Shown piece after piece: positions 1-12,730 of a stretch of DNA of 64,000 nt. Source of the stretch: Pistacia vera. Lineage: Eukaryota > Streptophyta > Magnoliopsida > Sapindales > Anacardiaceae. Location: positions 1,019,196 through 1,083,195 of the forward strand of contig NW_022196298.1 of NCBI RefSeq assembly GCF_008641045.1. The letters run 5' to 3'. The translations under genes were made by a program, and so were the position numbers. Numbering within the stretch: the first letter of the stretch is position 1; each line of letters opens with the position of its first letter. A model generated the notes under the pieces. The model ran no database searches and was not told the origin of the DNA. It saw only the letters and a list, made by a program, of their open reading frames with translations.

Positions 1-1849
1 TCCAAATGAATGTTATTGTTCAGCGTGAGATTTAATTTGGTTGGTAATAGAATGGAAGTTTTTTTCGATCTGCGATAGGAATACTTATTTGTTAATTTAT
101 ATTATAATAAATTTAGATTGATGTTTGTCAAACATGTGTAGACAATCTAATGTGTTTTAACTTTTGTTTTTAGAACAAATTAAAAAGCATTTAAATTTTT
201 ACATATGTAATAAATCATATAAGGAATGTACTAAAAATTATATTTCACACATACTATCTGGTAATCTACGTTACATCTTGGACATGTGATATTTTCTAGT
301 GATGTTGATCTGTCCCAATGTATACGAGTTTGCTTCTCTTTGTCGCAAATATGAAACATTCTTCTTTTAATGAGAATTGTCACAGTTAGAGTCATGGATT
401 TGAATACTTCCTTGCAATTTTTCAGTTTGTGGAATTGATTGGTTAGTTTCACTAATTTCATTAGAATTTTTATCCTCTACTGTCGTGCATAATGATTAAA
501 GCAACATCAGTTTGATACATTGCTTGCTAGTCATCTTGTTTGCAAGCTGCAATGAGTAGTTGTAATCCTCTATTTCTACCATGTTCCACGAAGAACAAAT
601 GTGTTCCAAGCATTAGCGAAGCATGCTTATTTTCTGCTTTTGTGAGGATCTTTAGAATGGAAAGACATGCTGTTGTTATTGTTGGTAGTTTGTGTTGTTG
701 TTTGAAGATGTTTCTTCTATGTAAGACTTCCTTTATGTTTGTTTGTTCATTTAGAGATTTGCATCTGTAAATTGTAAGGTAAATAATGGTTTTCAAACAC
801 AAGATCCACAATAATAATAATAAAAAAGGTGTTTTCCAAACACAAGATCCACCAAAAGAAGAGAAAAATTGTAAATAATGGTTTCAATAGTTGGTAATCA
901 TAATATCATTACCTATAGGATCAAGAAATTAACAATAAACAAGTGTGAAAAATATGGTTAAGTTAAATATCGATTCTAACATGTATTTTGGTTTTTATGT
1001 ATTAGAAAACTGTTAAGAACTAAAGACACAAGTCATTTGGCATAATCTGTTTCAATTATTGAGAGTTGAAATACGGTTTTCTATATGATTAAGAAAACAA
1101 TGAAATCAACAAATTAACGAAATGTGATGATATTAGTAAAACTTACATCAACCATATTGCTTGAAGGGTGGTGTTGTTATTCTGAGTTGCTTTTGCAATG
1201 ATTCGTTGCACAATTCGTGATGGTAATTGTAATAGATTTGTGGGTTGTGTTTTTCGTTCTTTTGTAAGGAATCGTGATGTTTTGGTGGCCTTTTTTTGGG
1301 TGTAAGTATATGGAAATTATGATGTTATTACGGTCTTAGTGGGTTATATATTTTTTGTGTGGATAATGGATAGCGAACAATTTTCTGTGTGTTTGGATTT
1401 GGTAGATAATATCGTGTTAATTATTAATGAGAGTCAGTGTTGTTATTTGAATCTAGTTTTTAGTATTTTTGTAAATTTATTAATGGTGGTATTTTTATTT
1501 TGTTGAATATTAATTATTTGATTTTGTTATGTATATCAGATATCGTTGTTTCATTGTTGTTTCTACCAAGAAAAATTGAGTATTCTATTCAACGATTATA
1601 AACTTTTTTGGTCTTAATCATTTAATGTTAAGTATTAATTTATCTTAAATGTAAACAGTTTGCATTCATCTATATTTCTACGTAGGTATATTAAGTATTT
1701 GATGCATTTGATTAGTACGAATCTTTTTATATTTATGTAAATTAATGTATTAAATGATATTTTATGCATTGCACATGCATTATGTGGATATCTTATGCAG
1801 GTGTACTCATGCTCTGAAACTTCTATGAGATAAATGGGCAACTGGTCAA
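1..1849. other. AT-rich flank with one copy of a dispersed repeat
   Basis: No gene is supported here. The short open frames near 231-811 have no recognisable domain. The stretch from about 366 to 620 is clearly related to about 4326-4500. Both carry a 'ttttaatgagaattgt' block, then a 'cagtttgata' block, then a 'cgaagaa...aaatgt' block, in the same order and orientation. The rest is AT-rich sequence in which I see no structure. Confidence 0.5.
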
Positions 1850-2952
1850 ATGAAAAAGGGTGCCTCTGCTGTAAGAAGATGGGAGGACCTAGACACTGAC
1901 ATATTGGTGAAAATCTTCTTGACTTTTGATGTCTTCTAGTTGACTTCAGGGATTGCTCACGTTTGTAGTTCATGGTGTTCAACTGGCTGTGATCCTCTGT
2001 TTTGGAAAACTCTTGATTTGTCAATGTTAAGATCAAATTTCATCAAAATCCCATTAGAGTCGTATGTTTACGTGGATGGGTTTTCTGATAAGACATTGAC
2101 TCATTTATTAAAGATTTCGTTTAGTCTTAGCTAGGGATACATAAGAACCTTGATTTTTCACTTCAATTTGTATGTAGGGGACGAACAATTCACTTATATT
2201 GCTGAAAGGTAATTTTTTTTTATGTTTCTGTTTAAAACCTTGCTGAAAGGTAATTTTTTTTATTCTCACTGTTTATTGATCGAGTCTTCGGCATTGCCTT
2301 TGGTACCAGTGATCATCATCTTTAATTTTTTTTTTTTTTTTTGGCACAGTGAATTGGGAAGTAACCCACCATATATTGTTGTCTACAGGTGCACCCAGCT
2401 GAGGCATCTTGTTATGCAGCTTGGAACAAAATAAATAAGGATGTAATTTGCAAGGCCATTCATACATGGAGATGTCTTGAATCCTTGACAATGCCTAGAA
2501 TAGCAAATCCCCCTTATCTTATAGAGGAAATAGCCCTAAATTGCAAGAACTTTAGTGAACTCAAGGTCATGGGTCCTTTTGATGTTCTCTTTTCTTCTAC
2601 GATGGCCAAATTTCTTCCAAATTTGAAGATTTTGAGCTTGAGATACTTAATTATAGGTAAGGATGCCCTAATGCTTATATTGGATGACCTACCAAATCTG
2701 CAAGTCCTCAACATATCATATTGTTTTCTTATAAAAGGTCCACTGCTTCCTCCACCGATGCTTGAAAAAATTATTAAGAAGCTAGATAAAATTATCTTGC
2801 AGAAGGCTGCTCGATTACGTGAGTTCTTAAAATGTACTAAGCCCTCGTGCATCATACGCCAGCGTACCCGAAGTGATGAAGGCATTCTAAGGTGGTACAA
2901 GTATGAGGAAGGCCTATGGAAAATGGATGAGGTGAGGTCTCTTGCTCTTTGA
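1850..2952 (+). pseudogene. F-box/LRR gene of the At3g48880 type, broken
   Basis: Intact relatives are F-box substrate adaptors of SCF ubiquitin ligases. Two exons are visible: 1850-2208 (donor AG/GTAA) and 2389-2952 (acceptor CTACAG/G). The start ATG at 1850 opens onto the F-box (RRWEDLDTDILVKIF), followed by an LRR-like tail ending in the conserved RWYKYEEGLWKMDEV. Length and exon layout fit the family. Three lesions make it non-functional: TAG at 1937-1939 inside the F-box where the family has Glu, TAG at 2132-2134, and a one-base loss near 2424 just after LRHLVM that shifts the frame before AWNKINKDVICKAI. The exon 2 frame is open from 2389 in a different phase, so a gene finder might report only that half. 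Identity is strong because the order and spacing of conserved blocks match throughout. A living parent gene elsewhere is an inference. Confidence 0.88.
2200..2264. repeat. Duplicated splice-donor segment (two 24-bp copies)
   Basis: The block TGCTGAAAGGTAATTTTTTT with its tail occurs at 2200-2223 and again at 2241-2264. It spans the exon 1/intron junction of the F-box pseudogene, so the donor site is present twice, 41 bp apart. Confidence 0.8.
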
Positions 2953-3935
2953 TTAGAACAATGTAGAGACTATAATTTAGTGGTCAGAAACTACAGCCTA
3001 TGTACCTCTTCTTTACATTTTATTTTGCTTGTATATAATATCTACATAATATGTTGTTGAATAAGCATATATAGAATCAGTCTGTTGTGTTTTAGGTTGT
3101 CATCTTCCTAACGCTTTCATTTTAGGTTGTCAACATTGTAATACTTGCATGATGATCTTCTCCCATTGGAAAAAGCATTATCCGTCTGCATGATTATGTA
3201 CATGTGGTCAAATTTCACTTCCTGTTGCTTCAAGTTGATCGTTTGTTGTCAATTAATACACAATTGAGTGTTTTGTCTGTCATTTACATTGTTAGAATTA
3301 AATTATAAGGATTTCTCTATTTTCAATTTATTATGCTTATATATTTACATTTTTTCCACGTTGAATTGGAAATACTGTTTCTGATTCATGTTATTTTATG
3401 TATGGAATTGTTATTGCTTATGTTATTGAATTTGAAATTTTATTGGTTCTGTAATTGTTAGTCTCAAATTCATTTCTATTGTCAAATTAAGTATTTGATA
3501 GTGAGATTTTGAAGGAATCTTTGATTTTCCTTCCTTTATACTTTTACATTAAGTTATACTGACATTGTTCGGCTGAAATAGTAATATTAAAGTTTTACAA
3601 TGCGCTGTCGTTTTGGCTTTGTAAAATTTGTAAGTGATGAAAAATGTTGTCGTTTAAAATGCTGTTGATAGTTAATTACTTGAAGTAAATTTTGGGATTT
3701 AGGGTTTTCTCTGCCAGTTTCAGCATTAAGAGCATTTGTCCCAGTTTGTTTGTCACATTGTTCACATCCGTCTTTTCTCGTTGACTGAAGTTGAGATAAG
3801 TAAAGCAATTTCGTTTTTTATTTTACATTGGTCTAATTAATTTGTCATCGATTTTAACTTTGATTAAAAGGCATGTTATTCTTATGGAGTTCTGAGATTT
3901 GTTATTATTGTTATAAGAAGTTGTGAAGAATAATT
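2953..3935. other. Intergenic AT-rich DNA, no gene seen
   Basis: This stretch is downstream of the F-box pseudogene. The one ORF over 60 codons (3587-3808, minus) has no recognisable motif. A short repeated phrase, 'ttttaggttgtca', occurs twice near 3092 and 3120. Confidence 0.5.
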
Positions 3936-4143
3936 TGTTATGTTCAGGTTGTTTATTCGTTTCTCTGGTAGTTCTGTTGTAGATTATTTTCTTGGTAATT
4001 TTATTGCTGAAATTGGTGTGTTTCTTATTACAATTTTGTTGTTATGCTCAGGTTGTTTATCTATTGTTCTGGTAGTCCTTGTTGCAGATTATTTTGTCGG
4101 TAAATCTCCTGTTGAAGTTGGTGCTTTTCTCATTACGTTTTTG
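3936..4143 (+). repeat. Tandem duplication of about 104 bp with a hydrophobic open frame
   Basis: Two head-to-tail copies (about 3936-4039 and 4040-4143) align block for block: tgttatgttcaggttgttta against tgttatgctcaggttgttta, and agattattttcttggtaa against agattattttgtcggtaa. One frame is open through both (3940-4209, 89 codons) and would encode two hydrophobic segments, but the T-rich composition alone favours such residues. I treat it as a repeat and not as a membrane-protein gene. Confidence 0.7.
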
Positions 4144-4325
4144 TTTATTATCTTGTTATGTTTAGTATATATTGTAATACTGTCGTTGTTTTATGAATCG
4201 ATGTTATGAAAAGCCAGTGGTATAAATGCTTCAGAAGTTACCATCATTGTTATCATGTAATTATCTATTTATTTTCCAGAACACTTGCCAAGGTTTTGGT
4301 GTTCTTTGTAGTACGTCTGAGATGT

Positions 4326-4500
4326 TGTTGTTTTAATGAGAATTGTAGCAGTTGGAGTCATATACAGTGAGTATATCAATAGCAGTTTGATATAGTGTTT
4401 GCATGTTATTCTATTTTCAAATCACAATTATCAGTTGTAATATTATGTCTCTATCACGTATTACGAAGAATAAATGTCTCCCAAGTAATAACAAAGTCTT
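4326..4500. repeat. Second copy of the dispersed repeat at 366-620
   Basis: This copy is in the same orientation as 366-620 but shorter, missing a central block of that copy. The two copies lie on either side of the F-box pseudogene, about 4 kb apart. Confidence 0.6.
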
Positions 4501-4557
4501 ACAATTTCTATTAAGTTGACTGATTGTCTGTTTTCTCTATTTTTTTTATTGTAGTAA

Positions 4558-5416
4558 TGGCTCCAAAAAACTTCATGAAATTTATTTGAAGACTTGATTC
4601 TGAAGTACTGTATAAAGAAGGATCAAGCAGTGATTCCAAGTCAGAATTGTTAACGCTTGTATAGACTCCTGTTTTACCTGCATCAGTCTCCAATCCTGTG
4701 AAACTTGATTCTAGTTCCTGCCATGTTAAATTGATTGAAGACAAAGATAATCAGTTAGAAGAAATTCCATTACGTAAATTGGTGAAACAACATAAAACTT
4801 GTTAGCAAGAGGGTTCAAATACGAATTCTGAATGAAAATGGAAAAATCTTTCTAAAGAAGATCTAGACGGCAAAACATTCGGTCTAGGGAAAAAGGAAAT
4901 GTTTTTTCACTTTATCATGTGGAAATTAGAGAACGTTGGCTTGTTTCAGAAGATGTGATCGCAGATTTGAAAAAACAAAATGAAGATGTGATTGCCAAGG
5001 TTCGTAGATTGGAAGAACAATTGAAAATATCAAAGGAGGCATTTGAAAAGGTCAAAACCAAATTGAAACACTATCAAGAATCATTTAGAAATGCTGAATA
5101 GTCTTTTGCAAATGAGCGGTAGCAAAAGGAAGTCTTTAAAAAGAAAAGTTATGAATTGTCTAAAGAAAATAATAACATCAAATCTTTAATTGCACAAGCT
5201 GAGAAAGATAAAGAAGAGGCTTATGATTCAGTGTCAGAAATGTTTTTGGCCGCCAGAAAAGCTTGTGTCAAAGAATTTAAGCACAAATTCCCAAATGAAG
5301 ATTCTAGTTTTTTAGAGACAATTGTGTTGAAAAATGAGAAGATGCCATCTAATAGAGATTATATTACTGCAATGCTGTTGTACCTTTCTCTGGTCCACTT
5401 AATGCCACTTCTATAA
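4558..5416 (+). pseudogene. Coiled-coil, gag-like reading frame, decayed
   Basis: A frame starting at ATG 4558 (MAPKNFMKF) runs to about 4915 with stops at TGA, TAG, TAG and TGA, then shifts to an open piece at 4919-5101 and another at 5156-5416. The 4919-5101 part is a charged coiled coil (heptad-rich, VRRLEEQLKISKEAFEKV). The last part holds ACVKEFKHKFPNEDSSFLE, which resembles the 'FP-x-D-x-SFL' end of many plant retrotransposon gag-like proteins. A related segment with CDAFKSRFPDEDFSFLES lies at about 15150-15265. The retrotransposon origin is inferred from this layout; no protease or polymerase is attached. Confidence 0.55.
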
Positions 5417-5919
5417 ATATTTAAACCGTTTGTTAAACATTTTGACAATATTTGCCTTGCAAATGTTTATAGTTGTGTTGTTATCACAGATGTGGATTTA
5501 TTCAGTTGATGCTAATTTTTGTGTATGTGAAAAAAAATCTCCAATTTATGTAATGTTATTTCTGTAAATATTTAAATTGTTTAATTGTAATATTAATGTT
5601 AAATATCTTAACGATGTTTGTCGCGCAAGAGTTTATGGTTGAGTTGCATAAGTAAAAAATATGTATTTATAACACATAATACATGTAATGTAGCATTCAT
5701 TGTATTTGACAATAATAATATGAAACGTATAAATATCTTTGTATCAAGTAAATTATATTTCTGTATATATTTAAACATTTAATGTGACCTTTTCTCATTC
5801 ATATAAATATCTTTAATTTTTCACAATAATCTCTCATAAACAATGTCTTATATAATATACAATGTGTCAATCCTTTCTGTTATAAACAATGATTTATATA
5901 GAAAATATTAATCCCTTCA
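5417..5919. other. AT-rich spacer, no gene seen
   Basis: The sequence is repetitive in style ('tttctgtaaatatttaaa' and 'atttctgtatatatttaaac' recur). No coding frame or recognisable terminus was identified. If the Helitron's 3' end lies here, it would read as the complement of a CTRRT end after a short hairpin, and I could not place one with confidence. Confidence 0.4.
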
Positions 5920-6551
5920 GTTAAACATTTCTTTGAAAACAATATTTGTCACTGTCTTCGCCGGTTCATCTTATTGCAAGGCTAGCAGAATCTTGATACC
6001 TTGTCTTGAAGTTACTCTTGATAGTGCTACATATAATTAACCATGTGTAAAGACTTGATGTTTCATATACAATCCTACTGTTTTGAGTGATTGACCATGG
6101 CTTTTGTTTATTGTCATACAGAAGCTAACTGTCACAGGTAACTATCTCCTCTTCAACCTGAAAGGCCACTTCATATCTGCATTCGACATTATTATTCTAA
6201 GAATTGTGACAATATCCCCAATATTTGACCCGGTAACAATCACTGCTTGTATGGACCACTTTCCTAAATGGGTTATAATCAATCGGGTTCCATTGCAAAG
6301 ACCATCAGATTGATTCAAATTACGTAGCAACATAATTGGTATGCCAATTTTCAGATGCAATTCATGTTTGGGCATGCCGGAGCACATTAGAGAATTAAGA
6401 AATTTGGTCGGATAGAGAATGTCATCATCGTTTGAGATCCCTATTGCTTTGCAAGTGTTGTCTGAGCTGAAATACATCTTTCCATCTGTTGGCAGACTTT
6501 GGGTGATATAGTCGTTCAATCTATGTACTGTCTCATTTTTGGGTATTAATA

Positions 6552-6553
6552 TT

Positions 6554-6592
<39 letters not shown>
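6552..6592. repeat. (CT)n microsatellite inside the helicase coding sequence
   Basis: About 20 CT units, read as GA on the coding strand, fall where family members have a short 'TNRAIL' segment. The frame enters as NNIDYM, passes through Arg-Glu repeats and must shift to recover RAILIPKNETVHRLNDYI. Confidence 0.85.
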
Positions 6593-6598
<6 letters not shown>

Positions 6599-9500
6599 GT
6601 CAATATTATTTATCTGAGCAGATAAATCTAGAAAAACAACATTCATAATTGTTTCTTCGTGACTGGTATGTTGATCGATTTTCAAGTCTTCAGGTATTTG
6701 GATGTAACTCTCATCTTTTGCAACGTCCCTTCCTTCTCCAATATCAAGTAACCATTTGTCAAAAGTCTTCAAGTTATCCAATTCTGTTGGGTTCACCAAG
6801 TTTGTCTTCAACCTCATGTTTTCTAGTAGTGTCAACACTGTTACATGTTTCCAAAGGGAAGATGATGATAAACAGGCTGGTATTATGTCATGTTTTTTTC
6901 CCTTTTGGTATAATTGGTAGAATCTATCTGAAATCACCACCCAGGGCAACAGTGAGGCCTCTAAATATTCTATTTGCATTTGATTAATCTTTTTCAGACA
7001 AAATATCTTTCAGAGTTATGTTAGTTCTGTCAAGAGCTTCAAAGCAATACCTATTTGCCATGGGTGCTTCATCCTAAATGATCAAAGCTGTTTGCTCAAG
7101 TAGTTTTGCCAATTGTGTCCCCTTTTTGATATCACATGTACTTTCCTTAGTGATATCTAAAGGAATTCGAAAATGTGAATGTGATGTTCTTTCACCGGAT
7201 AGCAGCAATGCATCAATTCTTGATGTAGCTATAGCCAGTACAATTTTACCCTCAGATATTAATTTGGCCATCATTGTTGACCATAGGAAGGTTTTTCCCA
7301 TTCCACCATATCCGTAAACAAAAAATGGTGTTCCACTTTGATTGTTAATGGAATCAAGGATTGAATTGTATATGCGTCTCTGGCCATTGTTAAGACCTTT
7401 GTATAAATCACTGTGCACTGTTTTGATGTTGTTGATATCATAATCTAATTCCTCAGCAATTAATCTATTCTGTGAATTCTAAAAAATGGAATAGTTTGGA
7501 ATTGGCATTCCAGGGAAATCAGCCAAGGATTTTCCTGCCTTTTTCATCAACTCTTCAATCTCGAACAATGCATGATTCTGAATTTGTTCCTTAGTGCATC
7601 TCAATTCTGTCATTCGCATTTTCTGTTTAAGAATATAGGGAATGTCTTAAGATAGGCGTTCTGCATTTGCTCTCCAGAAGTCTCTTGGACTCACCACTTC
7701 ATTATATACAAGAATAGTTACAAAGAGTTTTCTAAACTGTCTTCCGGTAGCCCATGTTGATGCTTCATCCAAGCAATCATTCCACTCTTTATGATCATCT
7801 AGCAATCCTAATGCATAACATGCATCTTTGAATGTATCGAATATTTCTTCGTTGATAGTTCAAATATCTTCAAATGATGTTACTCCTCTTACTAAGTTTA
7901 GAAGCATTCGCAAATAATATTTCTCACCACTACTTGGAAATGCAAAATACACCCTACCAATACACCTTGATTTTTGTCGTGAAGACCATTTTCTTTCTGT
8001 ATCCTTCCAAACCCATTTGCTTGGAAAACCAGGATAAGTCAATGATCTTCCGGAATGGTATCGTTGATTACACTTCATCCATTCAGTCAATTTCATCTGC
8101 GTAACAACCTTCCTTTCCAAAAGTTTAACCAAACACTTACTTGGATTGAAAATAACTATTTGTTCGTTCTCTAAGCAGAATGGCAATCTTTCAACAGTCG
8201 GTTCTTTGTAATACATGTCAAACTGAAATATCCTCTAGCTCCATAGAAGATATATATCTGTAATGTTTTTGATTGAATTAATTAATATTATATTTATAAC
8301 TAACATCAATAAACAATATAAAAACATTATATTTGATGTATTTTGTACATACATGCAGTCTAGATATGCCTTTATTTCATCTTTGTCCTGTAAAATCTTG
8401 CATTGATTGTTCTGTTGACCATTGTTTTCAATTTCCATAGAAACTCTTATTCTGTTCGACCGTTTGTTGACATACTTGAAAGATGATTGATTTATGTAGA
8501 TTACATATTCAATATTTATGTGAACATAAAACTTAACCAAAAGATTCATATTATAAGGAACAACAAAACGGTTATCCAATTTGCTACCCTTTTTCTCAAC
8601 AAATGCTCCATTATTCCGTCTTCTATACATTCGGTATCCGTTGTCATCCACAGATGTTTGATTGACAAATTTTTTTGGAAAATGTTTTTTACATTTTCCT
8701 CTCTCCATACATGGTGAATTCTTGTTAACATCATTGCACGGACCGTGGATCATGTGATTCTCTATAGCTGCAAAGGCAACACCATCAGTTTCCTTATTTG
8801 GAATTTTAGTAGAAACTACTTCATCTATTTTGGATGCCGAAGGATTCTTATATTGGGAATGTAGAAAAACCAATATATGACCATGTGGGGGCCTCTCTTT
8901 TGGAACTTGATAGTGTAGATAATTGACAAAAACAACTATAAGGTGTTCAACAATAGTTGGTATAACATAATTTCATATCATAAATTATCAATGAACCACA
9001 ATTTTTAAAGAAAGTAGAAATATTGTTCGTTGGATTACTTACTTGCCATTGTTTCACCAAAATATTCATCTTTTTTTATCTCTCGCATTAGCTCAAGCAA
9101 TTTGATCTCAAAAACTTTGCAAACTATAGTTACACTTTCTTGATCACATTGTCCAATACAATTCTATAGATATTGTATCTCTGGCCACTTAGGATTACAA
9201 GTAAACGTCAAAAAAATATCTGGATATCCAAAACATCTGCAAATCACCATTGCATCTTGATTCTGAACACGATATTGTGGACTACCAGTGTGAGATGAAG
9301 GGATCAACGTAGATTTCCCTAGATGTTGTGCATTTACATCATCTTTTGAAATGGCACCCATCAACCCGCTGTACAAATCACTCCTCATTTTTTTCTGATT
9401 GTTTCTAATCCAACGAAATCTTTCCTCTTCAATAGCCATATATGCATCCACAATATATTGCTGCAATAATCTACCTGATTTCAACAGAGTATGCCCTTCA

Positions 9501-9833
9501 TATAATCTATACTGCAATAGAAATGCATAATATTCTCTCATGCTTAGCATGTTTCTCTTTGAAGACTTTTTGTCAGGAAACTCTTTATGGTTAATGTCAA
9601 TTCTATATCCATCTTCTCCATATGAGAACAATATTGGATAACTTAATGCCATAAAGCTTGGATGCAAGTAAGAAATTCTTAGAAGACCCTTTTTTGAATG
9701 ATGAACAATGACATCTTTTCCAGTTTCTAAAATTCCAATATCACCAACAATTAAACCCGCAATTTCAGATGCAGTTGACAAATTGTATTTTCTTCCATCT
9801 TTTTCCCTTTTCATTTTGATGAACAATTTTATA

Positions 9834-11287
9834 AACTCGCAAGTGCACGAATTAGTCTCGTAGTCTAGTGTGCAAAAGCAAGGGTCAATCCCATAGAGAT
9901 TTGTAAGCAATTTACTAATCCTAATAACTATGCTTCAATTAAAACTAAAAACAAGACTTAATAATGAAGAATTAAGGAATATCACTTCAAAAGCAACAAC
10001 TGAATAAAACTAAAATCAAACAACTATTAAAATTATCTAAAACCCAATTGACCAAAACCTAGGGCTCCAATTTCGCCATAATTATCCAACTATATGTCAA
10101 ACATTTCTCTATTGTTTATCAATTCAGTCTCTAGGGTTTGCATTCACTAAATCAAGGTATTATCGTAAGACGTTCAGGATTAACCTAGTAATTTTAACAC
10201 AAGACTAGCTAGGGCGTATAGTCTAACCTATGAATTAAAAACTCATTAAACACAGGAATACTCGAAATCAAGAACAAAGGCGTATCTGTCAGGGCTTATG
10301 CATAGACACTAATTATTCAAGAAATCATGAAGCAACTAATATTCTGTTAGGGCGTATGCGCAAAATACTAATCATTCATTCAATAATCTCAACACAAACA
10401 ACCTACTAATTCACACTAAGTGTTGTCACACAATAATGAAAATTAAAGGTAGAAAAAATACATGAATGAATCCAGATTTTCATTGAATTGATAACAATAA
10501 ATATATGTTTAAATATAGAGCCTTCCTATTAGGCTACATTGGATCCCTAAATAAGAGTTTAGTTATACATTGACATTCAAGAGAGCAAACCTGAAATTCC
10601 CCAAAAAGCATGAATAATCCAAACCCTAGGAAAAATCTCTTTTTCTTTCTTGATAAAAAGCAACTCTCAATTTTTGGTAAAAAAAAGAATCCCTAAAATA
10701 AATTATAAAGTCCTATTTATACTTTTCCTTTGCTAGGGGTGTTCTTGGGAGAGTCCAAGTTCAAGTCGGAGATGGAAAAGGTAAGATTTTTATTTTTCTC
10801 GCGATCGACGCCGCGATGCTAAATTCTTCCACAAACATAAAACTTTGTCACCCGCGGCGCCAACCTCTTCACGCCGCGACATGAACTTTCTATCCAAATT
10901 CAGTTTCTCGGGCCGCGACATAGAAAAATCATGCCGTGACGCAAAAAAACCATGTCGTGGCGCATAAAACAATGCCGCAGCGCCATCCAGCAATTTCACA
11001 TTCTTTCTTTTGCTTGATGATCCAACTTCTCTCTTTAGCATGTACAAAGTCTCCAACCACCTTATGAGCTTAAATTCATCATTTTTTCCGCCTAAAAACC
11101 TGGAACTCATACACATACCCGTGATTCTAGAAAATGGAAATATACAAAGAAATTTGCACAAAAATAATCCATGAAAGTCACGAGTTCCCTACAATCTATC
11201 CATAAAATCATGGAATATATATATATATATCATTTCATCACTCATCACATTTTTAATCGCAAATGCATATTTCTAATATCATTCTAA
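9834..11287. mobile_element. Non-coding repeat inserted in the Helitron Rep domain
   Basis: Helitron coding sequence stops at about 9834 (codons for FIKMKREKDGRKYNL on one side) and resumes at about 11288 (NNELVKSFRSVRN on the other), so this block is an insertion. It begins with 'ctcgcaagtgcacgaatt' and 'gggtcaatcccatagag', a phrase I recognise from abundant non-coding plant repeats. It contains 'agggcgtat' repeats and a GC-rich cluster of GCCGCGAC-like words at 10800-10985. It has no protein domain, and the ORF 10790-11161 is only composition. I could not define a target-site duplication. A large LTR-derived non-autonomous element is the best guess for its class. Confidence 0.7.
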
Positions 11288-12409
11288 TGCACATGGTTCC
11301 TGACGGAACGAAAACTTTTAACCAATTCATTGTTCGCATCAAACAACAATTGCAATTCTTGCACTAATTCCCTGTCAACAGTACCATCGACTGTATTACC
11401 TCGTATATAATTTAATCTATGACTGGTTTCATACTCTGTGTCATAAATATAAAGCTGCGCAAACTAAGGTTTCCTTCCTTTAGGTGGAAGTAACGATCCT
11501 ATTCGGTGGTAATTCTATCCACAAAGTTTGAAAACGTATGGACCACCCCATTGGTTAATCTCATGGTCAACATGCCTTTCCATCGATGTAAATAAGAACA
11601 ATGGATTGTATATTCTTATTTTGCTCCTGAAACTAATCCCCTTGTTACCATTGGCCACATCCAATAAATCTTTTAATGGTTTTGGCGATTCTTTCAATAA
11701 CGGTAACTAAACTTTGCCATCCATACAACACAATCAAAACAAAGGGATGGCTGGCTCTTGGTTCTTAATAGTTCGCTCTTCATACCACATGATTGATCCA
11801 CAATTAATGCAATTGTAGGATGGTTCACCAAAGTTCCAGGACTCTTTTTCCACTGTGCAAAGAAATAAAGTGATATTTTTAGAAAGTAATTGATGTGTTC
11901 TGTTAATTTGGAAACTCACAATGACATTTTTTTTCCAAGTGACTTTAATATTTGAGTTAACATTTAAATATGTTTAACTAACAACGTGACATTTGTTACC
12001 TCTTTCTGTTGAGCGAGATTGTGAACCTCTATTTGTCTTTGATAGATATTTCTTTTGTTTTTTCAATGTCTAACTTGAGAATGAAAATAATAAAAAAAGA
12101 TCATCACAATTTTCAACAACACTTGCAATGTCAAAAATTGTTCAGGCAAAGTTCTGCACGTTTATTTTTACAATGCAATGAAATACCATTTTGTTTTTAA
12201 AATATAACAAATTGAATGTTTAAACGTATGTTGTCAGATTTAGAACTCACGATTGTATTGTTCTACATTAGTAATTGGAATATTAGAATCAGGCTCTGCA
12301 GATGGAGAAGCACCTGAAAAACATAGATTTAGTCAGCCAATTTAAGTTATCATAATCTAAAAAAACATAGGTAACCACTAATATGATAATTTTTACCTCT
12401 CTTCCTTTT

Positions 12410-12730
12410 TAATTTAGACATTCTCTCTGTTCTATTTTCCTCACGTATCTCATTTACATTTACAGAAGCATTTGAAGAACTTGTTGAACCATTCTCTGTG
12501 TTTGATACACATTATTTCTGTTTTCTAAATATCTCATCTGGATTTCAAAATGATAATAATAAAATTAATACTATACCATGCAACAAATTATATAATAGAA
12601 AAGTTTAACCAAAAGGCAAAAACAATAATTAAATATATCATTTATATTTATAGAAGCATTTAAAGAAATTATTGGATCTTTCTTTGTCTTCGATACACAT
12701 TGTTTTTGCTTTTTAGATGTGTCACCTAGA
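12410..12730 (-). repeat. Duplicated Lys/Ser-rich N-terminal exon segment of the Helitron gene
   Basis: Minus-strand translation near 12400-12540 gives FRKQK*CVSNTENGSTSSSN, and near 12630-12725 it gives SKKQKQCVSKTKKDPIISLN. Both are followed by ASxNxN. The pair looks like a duplicated low-complexity exon upstream of the conserved Helitron blocks. Confidence 0.55.

Noticed and set aside
3940..4209. 89-codon ORF predicted to be a two-helix membrane protein
   Set aside because: It is the product of a 104-bp tandem duplication in T-rich DNA, and hydrophobic residues follow from composition.
10790..11161. 123-codon minus-strand ORF
   Set aside because: It overlaps the GCCGCG-word cluster of a non-coding insertion, has no domain, and its Ser/Arg content follows composition.
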